From NCBI GenBank assembly GCA_018136815.1, contig CM030942.1, forward strand, positions 2,927,546 through 2,991,545: DNA of 64,000 nt. Direction: 5' to 3'. Shown piece by piece: positions 8,812 to 20,117 of this stretch. How positions within the stretch are numbered: position 1 is the first letter of the stretch; every line of letters begins with the position of its first letter. The notes under the pieces are model-generated. The model worked only from the letters and a program-made list of their open reading frames with translations. It did no database searches and was not told the origin of the DNA. Origin of the DNA: Isochrysis galbana. Taxonomy: Eukaryota; Haptophyta; Isochrysidales; Isochrysidaceae. The translations under genes and the position numbers were made by a program.

Positions 8812-11800
8812 CTAGTTCATTGCACGCGAGCATAGCTTCTCGTCTCGTGCGCGATGCTTCGGTACTTGCTGCCGCCGCTTGAGAACTGGTTTCGGCTCGT
8901 CCTTTGTGGATCGAACATCACTTGAGCCAAAAGAATGTAATTCGTGCGATCCCGCGCAGTCGCACTCATTCCTATCCGACGCTGGCGTAGCGCCTGCCCG
9001 CCTCGTAGCCGAAGAGCCACCGACCACCTTGTGGATGGCCTGTACATAGATGACGAAACGTTCGTGCTTTGAGGAGTGAACTGAAATGCCGGTCTGCCAC
9101 AACCTGTCGAAATACGATGATGCGTTGTTGTTCGCGTGAGCGCACCACGCTCCGGGTGCTGCTGCTACGAGCTCAACGGCTACACTTCGGTGATCTTCGG
9201 TCACTCTGCTGTTCCAATGACTTGGTGGCCCATCTTTACCACCCACACTCGGCTGGGATTTTACATCCACAACTCGCACACTGACTTGCCGTGAGCCTAC
9301 AGGTCGAGATGCGCCGTCGACGGGTCCAAAACCGCCATGAGACGCAATTCCAGCTAGCAATAGCTCGCCATACCACTGATTATCAGTGATAATGGTGAGA
9401 GTGCCTGAGGGGGCAAGAGCACGATAGATCGCATTCAACACACGTGGTGCGAGCATGTGCGACCCTTCAGAGCCGACATCAACAGCGCGCCGATTTGTCA
9501 AATCCCCGACTTCTTGAGAGGAGCCCGCCGTGTTCTCGCCGTGGGAGTCGAATAAAACTTTGCACTTCGGCTCGACATCGCAGTGATTTGCACCACTGTC
9601 GTTGCCCGACTGCTGTGGCGGCTCGGGGTGATTTACGTAGACAGCCTCGAGCGCTCCTTCTGGAATCCAACGCTCTAGCGCAACCGCAGCATCGCCGGCC
9701 AATACCGCAGCATTAGATCTGCGGCAAATGGAGAAGGCGTCAGATTCATTGGGATGAAGGCCAGGCTTGAGCGTCATCAAGGAGACAGCCGGACAACCGA
9801 GTGAGTGTGGGTAGGGATGCAGCCGTCGCGAGACGCAACATTAAAGCAACTGAGAGGATAGGGCTCGGGCCACGCTGCAAGACGCTGTGAAGACGGCCAC
9901 CGAACCGACTTGTATAGAAAATATAGCCGCAGAGGCCTCCGACTCGTCACATGTCGTGGCACGATCAAAAGGCTGAGGAGTGTAATGTGCGCGAGGGGAG
10001 TGCTGCCACGCACCGTCCGGCCAAAGACAGCCGGGCTGCCGTCGCATGAGCTCTACGTGCCATGAGCTCCACACCCAGCCAGCGAACATTGGCGGCGGAT
10101 GCTGCCACTTGCGCCTCCAGCCATTCGCCCAGGCCGCACCCCATCTCGAGGCGATAGCGGGCTGGTCCGTCATGTAGATCCTTGGATCCATCAAAGAGGG
10201 TATCAAGATCAAGTGATGTGCTGCTGCCGCCGCCTTCAGTGGCAAGCCCAGCAGATACGGGGCCGGAGGTGCTGCCATTGGTGGCGTGTGCCAAGTTTGC
10301 ATCGCGGCTGCCCATTCCAGGAAGTTGTGCAGCAACGTCTCCACCAGAGCACATTATGGCTTGCACCCTGCGACGCAACGTCTCCTCTTCCGACTTGCCC
10401 GCGCCTGGGCGGTTGCCCTCGAGGCGAGCACACCACACATCACCACCCCAACCGTCCCGAAGTGCTCTCCACGCATCAAGCGCCGCTCTCTCTAAGGCAC
10501 AAGCACGGTCACGAGAACAAGCGCCCTCACTCAAGGTCTCGTGACCAGCAGGTCCGTAGGAGGCACGCCCAACACAAGCACAAGGGGTGTCGGAAAGGAT
10601 GGATGCAGCAGTACTGCCGTGACTAGCCAGCGGCAAGGGTATTGCCCGGCGTAACAGCAGCGCGATGGCTGGGGTGGTAGCAGCTCTCTTTGCTGCGGAT
10701 GAAAGTTCTCTTATCTCAGCGAGTGCCTCGTCGCGCTGATGCCGACGAAACACAGCGTGGCGGTCTGCCTCGTCGGAGGTGTCTTCGTGCAGCGCTAGAA
10801 GCCTTCGCGCAGCTGAGGTATTCACGCGGCACTCCTTCCAATCGCCTAGCAGAGCGGCGGCTCGGCTGGTAGCCACCCGCACTCGAGCTGCAGCTTGCAT
10901 GCGTAGCATCGATTCGGGGTCGGTTAGCTCCCCTTCATCGTCTGAAAGTCGCCGTGAGATGCGCTTCGCCTGCTGTACTTGCAGGGCCTGTGCGAAGAGT
11001 ATACCCATGTATTCTAGTGTGGATGTGTTCGGGACCACTTGTCGCCACAAACCTAAGTAGAGAGAGGGGAAGCTCGCAGCCATCGGTCAGGAAACGCGCA
11101 AACCGGCGGCTGGGTGGAAGCGCGTGTCAGCTGTGGAGCACTTTGGAATTGGGTGTCCACATTTTGAGTATTACGTCTGAACAGCATCACATAGATTTGG
11201 ACTTTGCCTCAGAATCTTGGTGCGTGTGCCCCACGTTCGCAAGTGATTGTATCGGGCATACCTTGTCGTCCCAGCTTGTCGAAGAGTTGGCAGGCCTCCG
11301 GCAAGCATCCAGCCACCATGCACCCACGGAGGAATGTGTTGGCAGTGCGCACGTTTGGCGTAAAATCTTCGGGTGTTCGTCCTGCAATGCTGCTGTTGGT
11401 ACATCCACCATTTGCCGACGCTGCGGGCTTCTTCTTCTTCCTCTTCTTGCCTCTCAGGGAGCTGCTGTTGGAGCCCCGCAGAGTGGCGGAGCATCGAGTT
11501 GCTGCCTCGGCGTCGAAATCCGACTCCATGTCTCTGAGTAAAGCTACCGCCTGTGACACATCACCCGCGGCGCAAGAGGGCTTCATCGCAGCCGTATACG
11601 ACATGACGCAAGGGCGATGGCCGGCGGCGCGCATTTCATAGAGCTGGCGAATCGCGCCATCACCGTCGCCGCACGTAGCGAAGGCGTTGATTAAGATGGC
11701 ATATGACCAAGCGTCCACCTACGGATCGCAGGTCGCAATGGTAGCAGCGTGATTTATCTCCTGGCGCGCTTCAGTACACAGGAGGGGCGAATGATTGTCT

Positions 11801-12836
11801 TCCTACGCCCTCCTCATCCGTTTGCGCTTCATAGGCGATGAACTCGTGTGGCGCTCACCGTTTCGTTGCCCACTCCCGCCTTGAAGGCGGCACGGCACGC
11901 AGAGAGCTGTTTGGAGCGTGCCAAGCGTGCCAGAACCGCATTGAGCTCTCGTGCAGCTCGGGGATTCCGCACCGGCCTCGATGGTGGAAGCGGATCGCCC
12001 GCCAACGACCAGCGTTCCAAGCCCGATTGAGGGGGGGGTGCTGCGTGTGGAGTTGCCGTCGTACCAAGCTCTTTGGAAGAGGGCAAGCAAGCCATAGCAG
12101 TGCCAACTCTCGGCCTCTTGATTTCTCTACTGCCATCCGGCACTGCATGCACCTCGATACGATCGTCGCAAACCCCCCAGCTGCGCCCATCGTGCTCCGT
12201 CCCGACAGTATGTAGAGAGGATAATGTGCGAGCGAACGTACACGGGCGGACCCCCGCGGACGCCTGGCCATGAGCGAGCAGGCGGAGCTCTTCTTCACAC
12301 CAGTCGAGCACGGTGACAGTATTCGAATTCTTGGAGCAATCGGCGCGACCGAAGGCAGACCCCGCGTTGATAACCTCCCGTTTCGCGCAAGCCTTCTGGT
12401 GCAGCGCCCTTCCGCCCACAATGAGGAGCGTGTCAGACGCTGGCGACGACTGCGACGGCACGATGAAGAGTGCGGCTGCCAGTGTTCCCTTCTCGCTCTC
12501 TAGAAGCTGAGATCTGAGCCGAGTGTGGGTCTGGAGGATGGTGGGGCTAGTAGTGAGTATATAGCAGCACGAGACAGCCTCGATTGCCCTCGCTAGCCGC
12601 TTCTCCCTTCCCTCAGCAGCATGAAGGAGGCGGAAGAGGAGAACATCGGCACCGGCGGCAGTCTCGAGAGAGTGGGCGAGGCGTAGTGGGCGCCGCCGGG
12701 GCTTGGGTAGGCCGGCGCGCACGGCGAAGAATTTGGCCAACATACCCGTCTCACCAGTCCCCGGCGCACACGCCGCCTCGCAGCCCAGCGCGCGAGAGAG
12801 AGCACGAAGTACCGCCTCCGCCTCTGCCTCCGCCAT
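8812..12836 (-). CDS. PPR protein fused to a TrmB-type tRNA (guanine-N7) methyltransferase
   Basis: Four exons on the minus strand join in frame to 1,143 residues: 12836-11859, 11718-11262, 11052-10010 and 9765-8812. The introns are 140, 209 and 244 bp (phases 0, 1, 0). The third is the least certain; its donor is GTGGCA. Pentatricopeptide repeats lie around residues 305-500: LNAVLARLARSKQLSACRAA, then AWSYAILINAF across the first splice, PCVMSYTAAM and TANTFLRGCMV. The methyltransferase follows: SAM-binding motif LEMGCGLGEWLE near residue 780, NHPEPP near 871-876 where TrmB usually has FPDPW, then GTLTIITDNQWYGELL and a C-terminal FDRLWQTG...ERFVIYVQ block. TrmB enzymes methylate G46 of tRNA; PPR tracts bind organelle RNA, so an organelle RNA target is plausible. 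The Glu in place of the usual Asp may affect activity. A GA-rich coding-strand tract sits directly upstream of the ATG. Confidence 0.82.
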
Positions 12837-13251
12837 TTCCTCTCTCTCTCTCCCTCTCTCTCTCCCCCTCTCTTTATGGCCTTTGCCGGTGCACCAGGCG
12901 GGAAGAAGGGGAAAGAGAAGGAAGAAAGAAGCGGGAGAAGAGAGATAAGAGCCCAACCATGGGGAAGGAGAAGGAGAGAGAGGGAGAGGGGGTGGGCGGC
13001 AGGCGCACAAGTGAACAGAGAGAAAAGGCCCACCGATCCAGTTAAGAAAGTATCTCTCTCCTCTCCTCTAGGGGCATCGTCGTATCCTTGATGAGTATGT
13101 CTATCTAATGATAGCTATCTTTTCTAGCGGCCACGAGCTATTTCTATCCTTCCCCCGCTCCCCTTGAGAAGGAACGTGTCAGAGTCGGAGTTCTCTTGTT
13201 GTCCTAGTTTAATCCTAGTGCTGAAGGGCCGTGGCCTCATCGGCCACCGAG

Positions 13252-13399
13252 CCTAGATGGGAAATACGTATTTGCCGTTTTTGGCCAGAGGCCAAATACA
13301 TGTGTATTTTTTGAAGCGTGTCCTGGGTTGTAGGCCTCGAATGTATTTGAAATGTATTTGGCCTCTTTGCAGGCCCTAGCACCGTATTTCCCATCTAGG
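13252..13399. mobile_element. Short inverted-repeat element (MITE-like), 148 bp
   Basis: The ends are perfect 17-bp inverted repeats, CCTAGATGGGAAATACG at 13252-13268 and its complement at 13383-13399. The interior is rich in GTATTTGGCC and its complement. The flanking 8-mers (CCACCGAG-like and CAACGGAG) match only partly, so a target duplication is not proven. Related GTATTTGG/CCAAATAC-rich pieces occur at about 35090-35190, 44570-44680 and 44870-44990. Confidence 0.6.
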
Positions 13400-14469
13400 C
13401 AACGGAGCCCCTCCCCGCGATGGGCGATGGGGGTGTGGGGTACGTGTGGGGAGTCGCCGCTCGTTCCTATCTCGGACAACCGTTCCTCCAGTCGGGCTCA
13501 CGGACTTCCTCTGCTGACGGGCTGTCGCATTCATCCCAGATGATGCGATTTCCAGGCTCTTGATTCCAGGTCCTTCGCCGTGCGGCCACACGGTGAAGCT
13601 CAGGCATACCTAGGTTGGTAGGGTTCGTCCCTAGCAATCTAGAATTCGAGTTCTCGTTTCGTTCCGTCCAGCCTGTTTGTCAAGTCTAGATTCCAGGTTT
13701 CCTCCTTTCGGGTAATCTTGACCCAAAGGAGCCAGGTCGCCTGTCACTCGCTGCGCGCTTGTCTCAGGCTCTCGAGTTACCTTGTGAAGGCTTGTTTAGC
13801 TTCTTGCAAGGCTTGTTGTTTCTTGTTGGGTTCCGGTTCTTTCTTGGGACCTGCTCACTTTTGTTGTCGTCCAGGCCTGTTCTTCATAGGTTCTGCTTGG
13901 CCTGGTTAGGGTTTCGTTGCCTTCCCGCGTTTGGCGTTCGCGTTGGCGTTCGGAAACTTCCTCTCACATTCCCTAGGTCCGCTACCCTTGGCTTGTAGGT
14001 CCTTGCTTCTTTCTTCTCGGTCAAGGTTTTGGCGAGCGAGTCGGTTGCTCTAGCCGCTCGAGATTTGAGGTTTAATTTGCCATCTCCCCTTGGAGACCGG
14101 TGTAGGTTCGCTTCCTAGGTGAGGGAATCTTTCCCCTTGATGCAAGCTACATGCAAGCCCTTGAATCGGAACAAGAAGCAACGGAACATAGCGAGCGAAA
14201 CTTGGAGACAAGAACACCCTTTGGATCCAAAGCGAGCACGAAATCGGCGGCTTAACGCGGCGGCCTCTTTCGTACGCACTGCCCCACCCACTTCTCCCTT
14301 TTACAGGAGCTTTGCTCGGGTGTTGCGCCGGGTGTAGAGCGCAGGCAGCACGCGTTCATCACCTCCATGATTCGCTCGGACGGAAACTTGAACTCGGAGC
14401 CCTAGCCGAGGCGTGGGGCTAGCCTAGAGGGACGGGTCCCGGGGTTGCCCGACCCAGTCCAGAATTTCA

Positions 14470-14936
14470 TTCACCCGACTCCCGGTGGGGAGGAGGGCCA
14501 AAGCGCCGCGCTAGCCGCTGAGTGTGAGGGGGTGCCTCTGGAGAGTGTGTTGTGCGTTGAAGTGGAGTGGATATTGTGCCCATAAGGGCCACCCGACCTC
14601 GGGCCGCGCTGCCGGAGCAGCGCGGCCCTTGCCAGGGCGAGAGGGGCCTCTGCCATAAGGCATGCCCAATGGAAGGGTGGCTTCATGAGCCTGGCATTGA
14701 TGGGGTGCTTCCAGCAGCCTGCTGTCCCCCATGGGGGAGGCCAGCATGGCTGCCATGGGTGGTGTGGCCGGGGCCACGGGCCGTGTGGCGCGACCGGAGT
14801 CGCACGCACCTGCTCGGCCTCGGTGGGCGGACGCGGCCGCTTCGACAGCGGCTGCTCCATGGGCGCTGGTGGGGCGCCCTCGGCGGGGGGCCCGAAGGAG
14901 AGGGGAGTCGCGGCGGCGCGCTCCATCGCGTCTAAG
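14470..14936 (-). pseudogene. Gag-like retroelement 5' fragment
   Basis: Reading leftward, ACTAAGTTTATACTTAG leads into an ATG (about 14930) and a Pro/Ala-rich frame starting MERAAATPLSFGPPAEG. The same opening, MERG-A-C-R-D-R-S, begins at about 59733. Both share an imperfect palindromic block with alternating CCATGG and GGTGC motifs (14690-14780 here; 59385-59465 and 7990-8075 elsewhere). No enzymatic domain is present. I infer a 5'-terminal gag/ORF1 piece. Confidence 0.35.
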
Positions 14937-15521
14937 TATAAACTTAGTTGTGGGGATGTGAGAAAAAGACGAAGAAGATGAAAACTCAGCACGCGTAGCT
15001 GGGGGTATAATAGACCAAAAGGAAAACAAATAACCTGACAATTATAATATTGAGCCTTGTGTATATACCAAAAAGAAAACAAATAACCTGGCCCTCTTTT
15101 GACGGAACGCGACTTTCTCTCGATGTCATCAAAAGTTCCATGACCGTCTGTTGTCTTCTCTCGTCTATCGGTCATATCTCCCCAACGAGATCTGCCCTCG
15201 TTGTGTCGGCCTCCCCTCTATCGCATGTCTGCGCGTTGCTGAGTTGCCCTGGTGCCGACGCCTGGCCGTCCGTCCAGGTGTGGTTAGTTTTCGCCCCGTT
15301 TGGGTTAGTTTGTGTGGCTCGGCGCCCTCGAGCTTTTTGTAGCAACTTCGTCGTGTTCCCAAGCGAGTCCCCCCGAGTTCCCGAGTCTATACCCCGAGTC
15401 AACGAGTCAATACAAGTCAAGCACGCGCCTGAGCCACCCCCAGTCGCCTGCCACCACCTCCCACAAGCCTCCTTCCACACTTCCGCGCCCTCCGAGCGTC
15501 GTACGTCGTGCGTCGATCACC

Positions 15522-15728
15522 ATGCCCGTAGTCACTCCCGAGGAAAGCTCCATGAGCTCCCACCAAGAACCGCATTCCGCGCTAGCTGCCGGCGCGCCCT
15601 CGCAGGCCATCTCCAAGAGTGAGACGAGCCTTGCTCTGACAGAGACCCCCACGCTAGAAGGTCACGTTGACGACCAGAAGCGTTCAGTTATCCCCATCCC
15701 TTTCGTTGAGGCGAGAAGCGTTCAATGA
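15522..15728 (+). pseudogene. Gag-like retroelement start ending in a dispersed repeat
   Basis: After a CT-rich leader (about 15130-15520) a frame opens with MPVVTPEESSMSSHQEPHS and closes at 15726-15728. Its last third (from 15641) is the same DNA found at 58992-59085, so this is a junction between an element start and a second repeat rather than a host gene. Confidence 0.35.
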
Positions 15729-15735
15729 CCACTAG
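15641..15735 (+). repeat. Dispersed repeat family C (GCGTTCAAT type), copy 1
   Basis: About 90 bp starting GAGACCCCCACGCTAGAAGG, nearly identical to 58992-59085 in the same orientation. It ends with GCGTTCAATGACC, the same motif tandemly repeated at 32604-32768. A separate 13-bp direct repeat, CTAGCTAACGTCA, follows at about 15733 and 15761. Confidence 0.75.
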
Positions 15736-17237
15736 CTAACGTCACGCCGCATCAATACACTAGCTAACGTCACACTGACTGAGGTTGGTCAATCCGATGC
15801 TGTCAAAAATCTAATGAGCGTGTGTGAGACGTGGATCGTGATTTCAACGAGATATCGACCCTGCCCCAAATCGAAGGAATGGAGTCAGACCACGTCGGTG
15901 TTTCAACATGTGAAGTGTCAAGTTGAGTCAAGTAGCCTTCAGGTGACAACAAAAGGTGTTAGCAGGGATGTGGATAATTGAACGCTTTTGGTCTTCGGCG
16001 CCGCCGCCCGCCCGTTTCACTTGTAGACCATGGGAAAGGCAGGCGCTCTACCCGACATCGCGGGCACTTCCGGATGGCCACTTCATATTGAAAAGCTCAC
16101 AACTCGGCGTCTTTTCGGAAGACAACGCCCTATGTACACCGCACCAGAAACTCTGCCGCTTCAACAGGGGGGGAAATGCTGCTGCATGGGGGTGGATGGT
16201 TCTCGCCCCCCATGAGAGGGGTAGAGAGGAGTGGGGGGGCGCGAGGCCCCCCTCAATGGCGACCAATCATCAATCATAAGATAAGTGCTTTCCATTGCAA
16301 AGCAATAATGCACACAACAACCCACATGTCCGGGGCGCACACAATACACACTGGTGGGTACAGCGGCGTTTCGTCGCAATCCGCAATTTGAAGCTTGGCG
16401 CCGTGACAACCGTAGCACATCACTGCAATTGTCAGTTGTCGCATCACGAGCTACACACTCTGCCATACATGGAGGCAGCGCCACACTGTACACAGGAAAG
16501 CACATTACAAAAAGCGCAGGCAAGCTGAGAGGCGAGAGGAGGAAAGAGGCGGGACGTTGGATGGATGGTTGGCGTATAGCGTATGGTGTGGCGGGGCGAA
16601 AATGTCGCAATCAAGATGTGCCCAGCGTTGTTCCTTGCGCATGGCAGCAACGCGACCAGGCAAGGGACAGTGGGCGAGCAGCGGGCTTGTCGATGTATCG
16701 CCCAAGTTGGGCTTGTCCATGAATCCTGCACGGATGTCGGCAGGGCGACGGCGAGGTGTTCCCCGCTGCATCAACGCGTGCATGAGGAGCCACTCCTCAC
16801 ACAGGGCGTTTGACGAGGCACACGGTGCTTGTGTCCGGCTTAAGTGACATAATGCCAGCACTCTGGTGTATGAGGTGGTGTAGATACAACAACAGCATGG
16901 GCAAGCCATACGACGCAGATGTCACCGGCGGCTTGTGACCCTCGCCGGCTCAACCACGAGTAGGGGCAATACCGTCGAACGATGTGACGGCGTGCCACAC
17001 CATGCCCGGTGCTCTCCAGACTGCGGCAACTACCGCACTGTATAGTAGTAGTACAAATTGCCCCTTAGCCGAACCTAGCGACGAGCAGCAGCCCGTCCAC
17101 CGTGTGCGAATCCAACGTGCAGGCCGCCGACCCTCGAAGACGAGTGGTCATCTATTGTGCCAACTAAGGCCATACAATCCAAGTTAATAGCTAGGCCAAG
17201 CCCATGTCAATCCGTTTCTAGCATGCCCGAGACTTGC

Positions 17238-20039
17238 TCACGACAGAGATCGCGCGCTCATTCGGAGCGATCGCTGTGGCGAGCGCAGAAGGGTAGTCCC
17301 GTCCTGCGCGGGGTCGCCCAAGGAGGGGAGAGAAGCGGCCGTTTCCGCCGCATTGCCCTCGGGCAAAGATACCAACGGTTGGCCAACATGCGCGTCGACA
17401 GCCTCAGCTCCTATGGCCTCGCCCCAGCCGGCGTCTCGTACCCTCGCACCCTTGGCCCTCGGCGCATTACGTGAGAGCGGCGAGGGCGGCATCGGTGCGC
17501 GCGAGCCGGTCCCTACGACTGGAACGGGCAGTGGCGGCGCCGCCGCCGCCCCAGAGCAGCTAGGCGGGGCAGGTGAGAGCAACGAGTCGAAGTTCATCCA
17601 ACCTGCAACATCCGCAGAGTGTAGCCCGGCCGACGGCAAGCCACTCTCACACGTGAGTGGTCCCTGGGCGGCAGTGCTCTCCGCCGTCACGCTGGTAGAC
17701 GCACTGCCCCCCCCCCTTGTCACTTCGGAGCTCCCATCCCTAACGAGCACGGCGGGTGCTGAGCCTGAGCCCGAGCAGCTAATGCGCAACCCCATCGCGG
17801 CGGGTGGCTTCCATGCCTTCGAGCCGCCGTCGGAGCCGCCCGCCTGCTTGCTCGGCGTGCCCGACGCGGCGGCGTCGGCTGCAACGCTGGCAAGCGTGGT
17901 GGTGTGCGGTTCGGGTTCACTCGGCCCGCTGTTGCCCGTCGGCGTATGCGCAAGTGCAGTGTCGGGCGTGCCCGCCGAGCCAGAGGAGAAGCGCGGCGGC
18001 CGGTCAGGAGGTGGCAGCATCGAGCCGACGGGTTTGGGCCAGCGTGAGCCCAATCCGCTGTTGGGCGTGCGCTGCGCAGAGAGGGGCCCGTCGAACCCCC
18101 AGAGCGCCTCGAGCGGCCCGCGTGTCTGCGGTGAGACGCAGAGGCTGAGCAGCGGCTGGCCACGCGGCGACATCAGCACCTCGGCGACTGCCTCCTTCTT
18201 GTCGCTCCCCACGATGCGCAGCAGCTCCTCGACGTCAAAGGTCATCATGCTCCCAGGCGAGAGGGCCTCGACGGGAGAAAGAAGGCCGGAGAGCTCGGCA
18301 GGAGACATGGGCATGCGCGAGTAGGCGCCGTCGGCTGAGGCGCGGCCGGGTGTGATGGGCGGCTCGTCCCACCGGCCCAGCATCCCCTTGATTTGTGCGC
18401 CGCCTTGCCCGCGCCCGAGTGCCGCGCGCACCTCATTGGTGAGCGGCTCAGCGAGCGGTGTGGGCGGTCCACCTTCGTGGTACTTGAAGGCGCCGATGAG
18501 CTCCGCCGAGTCGGCAGCCCCGATGGGCTCCTCGTTCCCCACGGTCCCGAAGGTGCTCGCGTCCTTGGCGCTCTTGCTGCGCTTGGCCTTGGGCGGCTTG
18601 ACGGCTGGCTCATCGGCGCCCACCTCACCCTCCTCGCCTAGCCCCTCTTGCTCGGCGGCGGCCGCGGCAGTCTTGCTGCGCTTACGCTTGGCCGCGGCCG
18701 ACTCTCGCTTGCGCCCACCGCCGCCCTCGGCTGCCGCATTTTGCTGCTGCAGCGAGCGCGAGAGTGAGTTCTCAACAAGATGCTCGCAAAACTCCTGTAG
18801 CCATGACACCTGCGCCGAGATGCGCTCCACCTCGCTCTGCGTCGGCGGGTCGGCAGCCGTGTTCCACATGGTATTGAGCGCGGAGAGGTTGCTCTTGAGC
18901 AGGTGCGACTCGACGCTTGTGCGCGCCTCCTCCTCCTCACCCTCCTCCTCGGCTTCCTCGGCAGCTGTGCCGGTGTGGCTCGTGCTAGGCTTGTCGGCTG
19001 CCTCTGTGCTTGCCACCTCCTCTGCCTCACCCTCGCCCTCGGCGGCCGGCCGACCGGCCTGCAGTGAAGCGTCGGGTTCGATGCTTCGCGGCACCAACTG
19101 TGAGGACGCTTGCACCGCACGCGAGACGGCCGCCGCGATCTCCGCGTCCTTCACCGCATCGAGCTTCCCCTCAAGTGAGCCGCGCACAACGGCTGCTGCC
19201 GCTGCGGTCGCATCACCAATGTCGAGCGGCATGGGCGCGAGATCGGAGGCGCCGTCGGCAGGGGAGGCGTCCGCCTTTGATTTAGCGCTGCGCGGCCGCG
19301 CGCCCTTCTGCTGCTGACGCAGCTTGGCCGCCACGTGCTCCACGCGTCCCGCCGCGTCGACACCTTGCGAAAGCGCCGGGATGATCGCGCTCTTCTGCCG
19401 GTTGAGCTTGCGGAGCTCTCGGCGGAGGGCCGAGTTCCAGTGGTTCTTGATGGCGTTGTCGGTGCGTCCAGGGAGCAGCTTGGCAATCTCCGCCCACCGG
19501 TTGCCCAGCTGCCTGTGCGCATCGAGCAGGATGCGGTCCTCCTCTGCGGTCCACCCATCCTTCTTGATGGCGGGGTCAAGCTGGTTGTGCCACCTCTCCC
19601 TGCACTGCTTGCCCGTGCGCCCCTCGAGGGAGCTGGCAATGACGGACCAGCACTTTGTGCCATGAGTCTCGACGAGCGAGCGCACCAGAGCGTCCTCCTC
19701 GTCGCTCCACGGCCTGTTGCGTGGGTCGTCCTTCTTGGCGCCCTCGGCCTTCTCTCCCTTCTCTCCACTCTCTCGATTCTTCTTGGCCTCCTGCGCGGCG
19801 GCGTCCTCAGCGGCGGCGTCGAGCTGGATGCGCCCTGGCTCGTCGACGGGCTCGGCCGACGCGCCCTCGCGCACCGGCAGAATAGGGCCGAGCGAGAGGA
19901 GAGAGTCGGAGGAGGAGGAGGCCGCCATCGACGACCCGTTGGGGCGCGGGGGGGAGAGAGAGAGAGGGAGTTGGGGGGAGGCGCCCATGAGACCGCCGCG
20001 AGGTTGACTGTGAGAAGAGGGAAAGAAGAGGCCTTTCAT
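17238..20039 (-). CDS. R2R3-type MYB transcription factor (c-MYB-like repeats)
   Basis: One uninterrupted frame of 933 residues. Two MYB repeats lie at about residues 113-215. The first contains PWSDEEDALVRSLVETHG and GRTGKQCRERWHNQLDP; the second contains GWTAEEDRILLDAHRQLGN and LPGRTDNAIKNHWNSALRR. The regularly spaced tryptophans are present, with C-R-E-R-W-H-N-Q-L as in animal c-MYB and plant 3R-MYB proteins. This points to sequence-specific DNA binding in the nucleus. The rest is low-complexity Ala/Ser/Pro/Glu sequence with basic stretches (AAKRKRSKTAA, PPKAKRSKSAK) that could be nuclear signals. In-frame ATGs at 20039, 19988 and 19928 are all possible starts; I take the first. GA/G-rich tracts at 20082-20115 and 20275-20460 (CT on the coding strand) lie upstream. 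Long antisense ORFs at 17353-20063 are high-GC shadows. Confidence 0.88.
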   Translation of the reverse strand: MKGLFFPSSHSQPRGGLMGASPQLPLSLSPPRPNGSSMAASSSSDSLLSLGPILPVREGASAEPVDEPGRIQLDAAAEDAAAQEAKKNRESGEKGEKAEGAKKDDPRNRPWSDEEDALVRSLVETHGTKCWSVIASSLEGRTGKQCRERWHNQLDPAIKKDGWTAEEDRILLDAHRQLGNRWAEIAKLLPGRTDNAIKNHWNSALRRELRKLNRQKSAIIPALSQGVDAAGRVEHVAAKLRQQQKGARPRSAKSKADASPADGASDLAPMPLDIGDATAAAAAVVRGSLEGKLDAVKDAEIAAAVSRAVQASSQLVPRSIEPDASLQAGRPAAEGEGEAEEVASTEAADKPSTSHTGTAAEEAEEEGEEEEARTSVESHLLKSNLSALNTMWNTAADPPTQSEVERISAQVSWLQEFCEHLVENSLSRSLQQQNAAAEGGGGRKRESAAAKRKRSKTAAAAAEQEGLGEEGEVGADEPAVKPPKAKRSKSAKDASTFGTVGNEEPIGAADSAELIGAFKYHEGGPPTPLAEPLTNEVRAALGRGQGGAQIKGMLGRWDEPPITPGRASADGAYSRMPMSPAELSGLLSPVEALSPGSMMTFDVEELLRIVGSDKKEAVAEVLMSPRGQPLLSLCVSPQTRGPLEALWGFDGPLSAQRTPNSGLGSRWPKPVGSMLPPPDRPPRFSSGSAGTPDTALAHTPTGNSGPSEPEPHTTTLASVAADAAASGTPSKQAGGSDGGSKAWKPPAAMGLRISCSGSGSAPAVLVRDGSSEVTRGGGSASTSVTAESTAAQGPLTCESGLPSAGLHSADVAGWMNFDSLLSPAPPSCSGAAAAPPLPVPVVGTGSRAPMPPSPLSRNAPRAKGARVRDAGWGEAIGAEAVDAHVGQPLVSLPEGNAAETAASLPSLGDPAQDGTTLLRSPQRSLRMSARSLS

Positions 20040-20080
20040 TTAGTTAAATGCAACTTCGACTAGCGGGTGTTAAGGAGAGG

Positions 20081-20117
<37 letters not shown>

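Larger units (their letters stand above)
12837..17237. other. Intergenic region with small repeats and retroelement leaders
   Basis: No host gene recognised. It contains a CT tract at 12838-12877 that forms the 5' edge of the PPR-methyltransferase gene, a 148-bp inverted-repeat element (13252-13399), pyrimidine-rich leaders of the retroelement family (about 13600-14330 and 15130-15520), a minus-strand gag-like start (14470-14936), and copies of the GCGTTCAAT repeat (15641-15735). Bases 15740-17237 hold nothing further except a family A core (about 16200-16255, inverted). Confidence 0.55.

Noticed and set aside
17353-20063. Long plus-strand ORFs antisense to the MYB gene (up to 323 codons)
   Set aside because: They mirror a GC-rich coding strand and lack protein-like motifs; the minus-strand frame contains two full MYB repeats.
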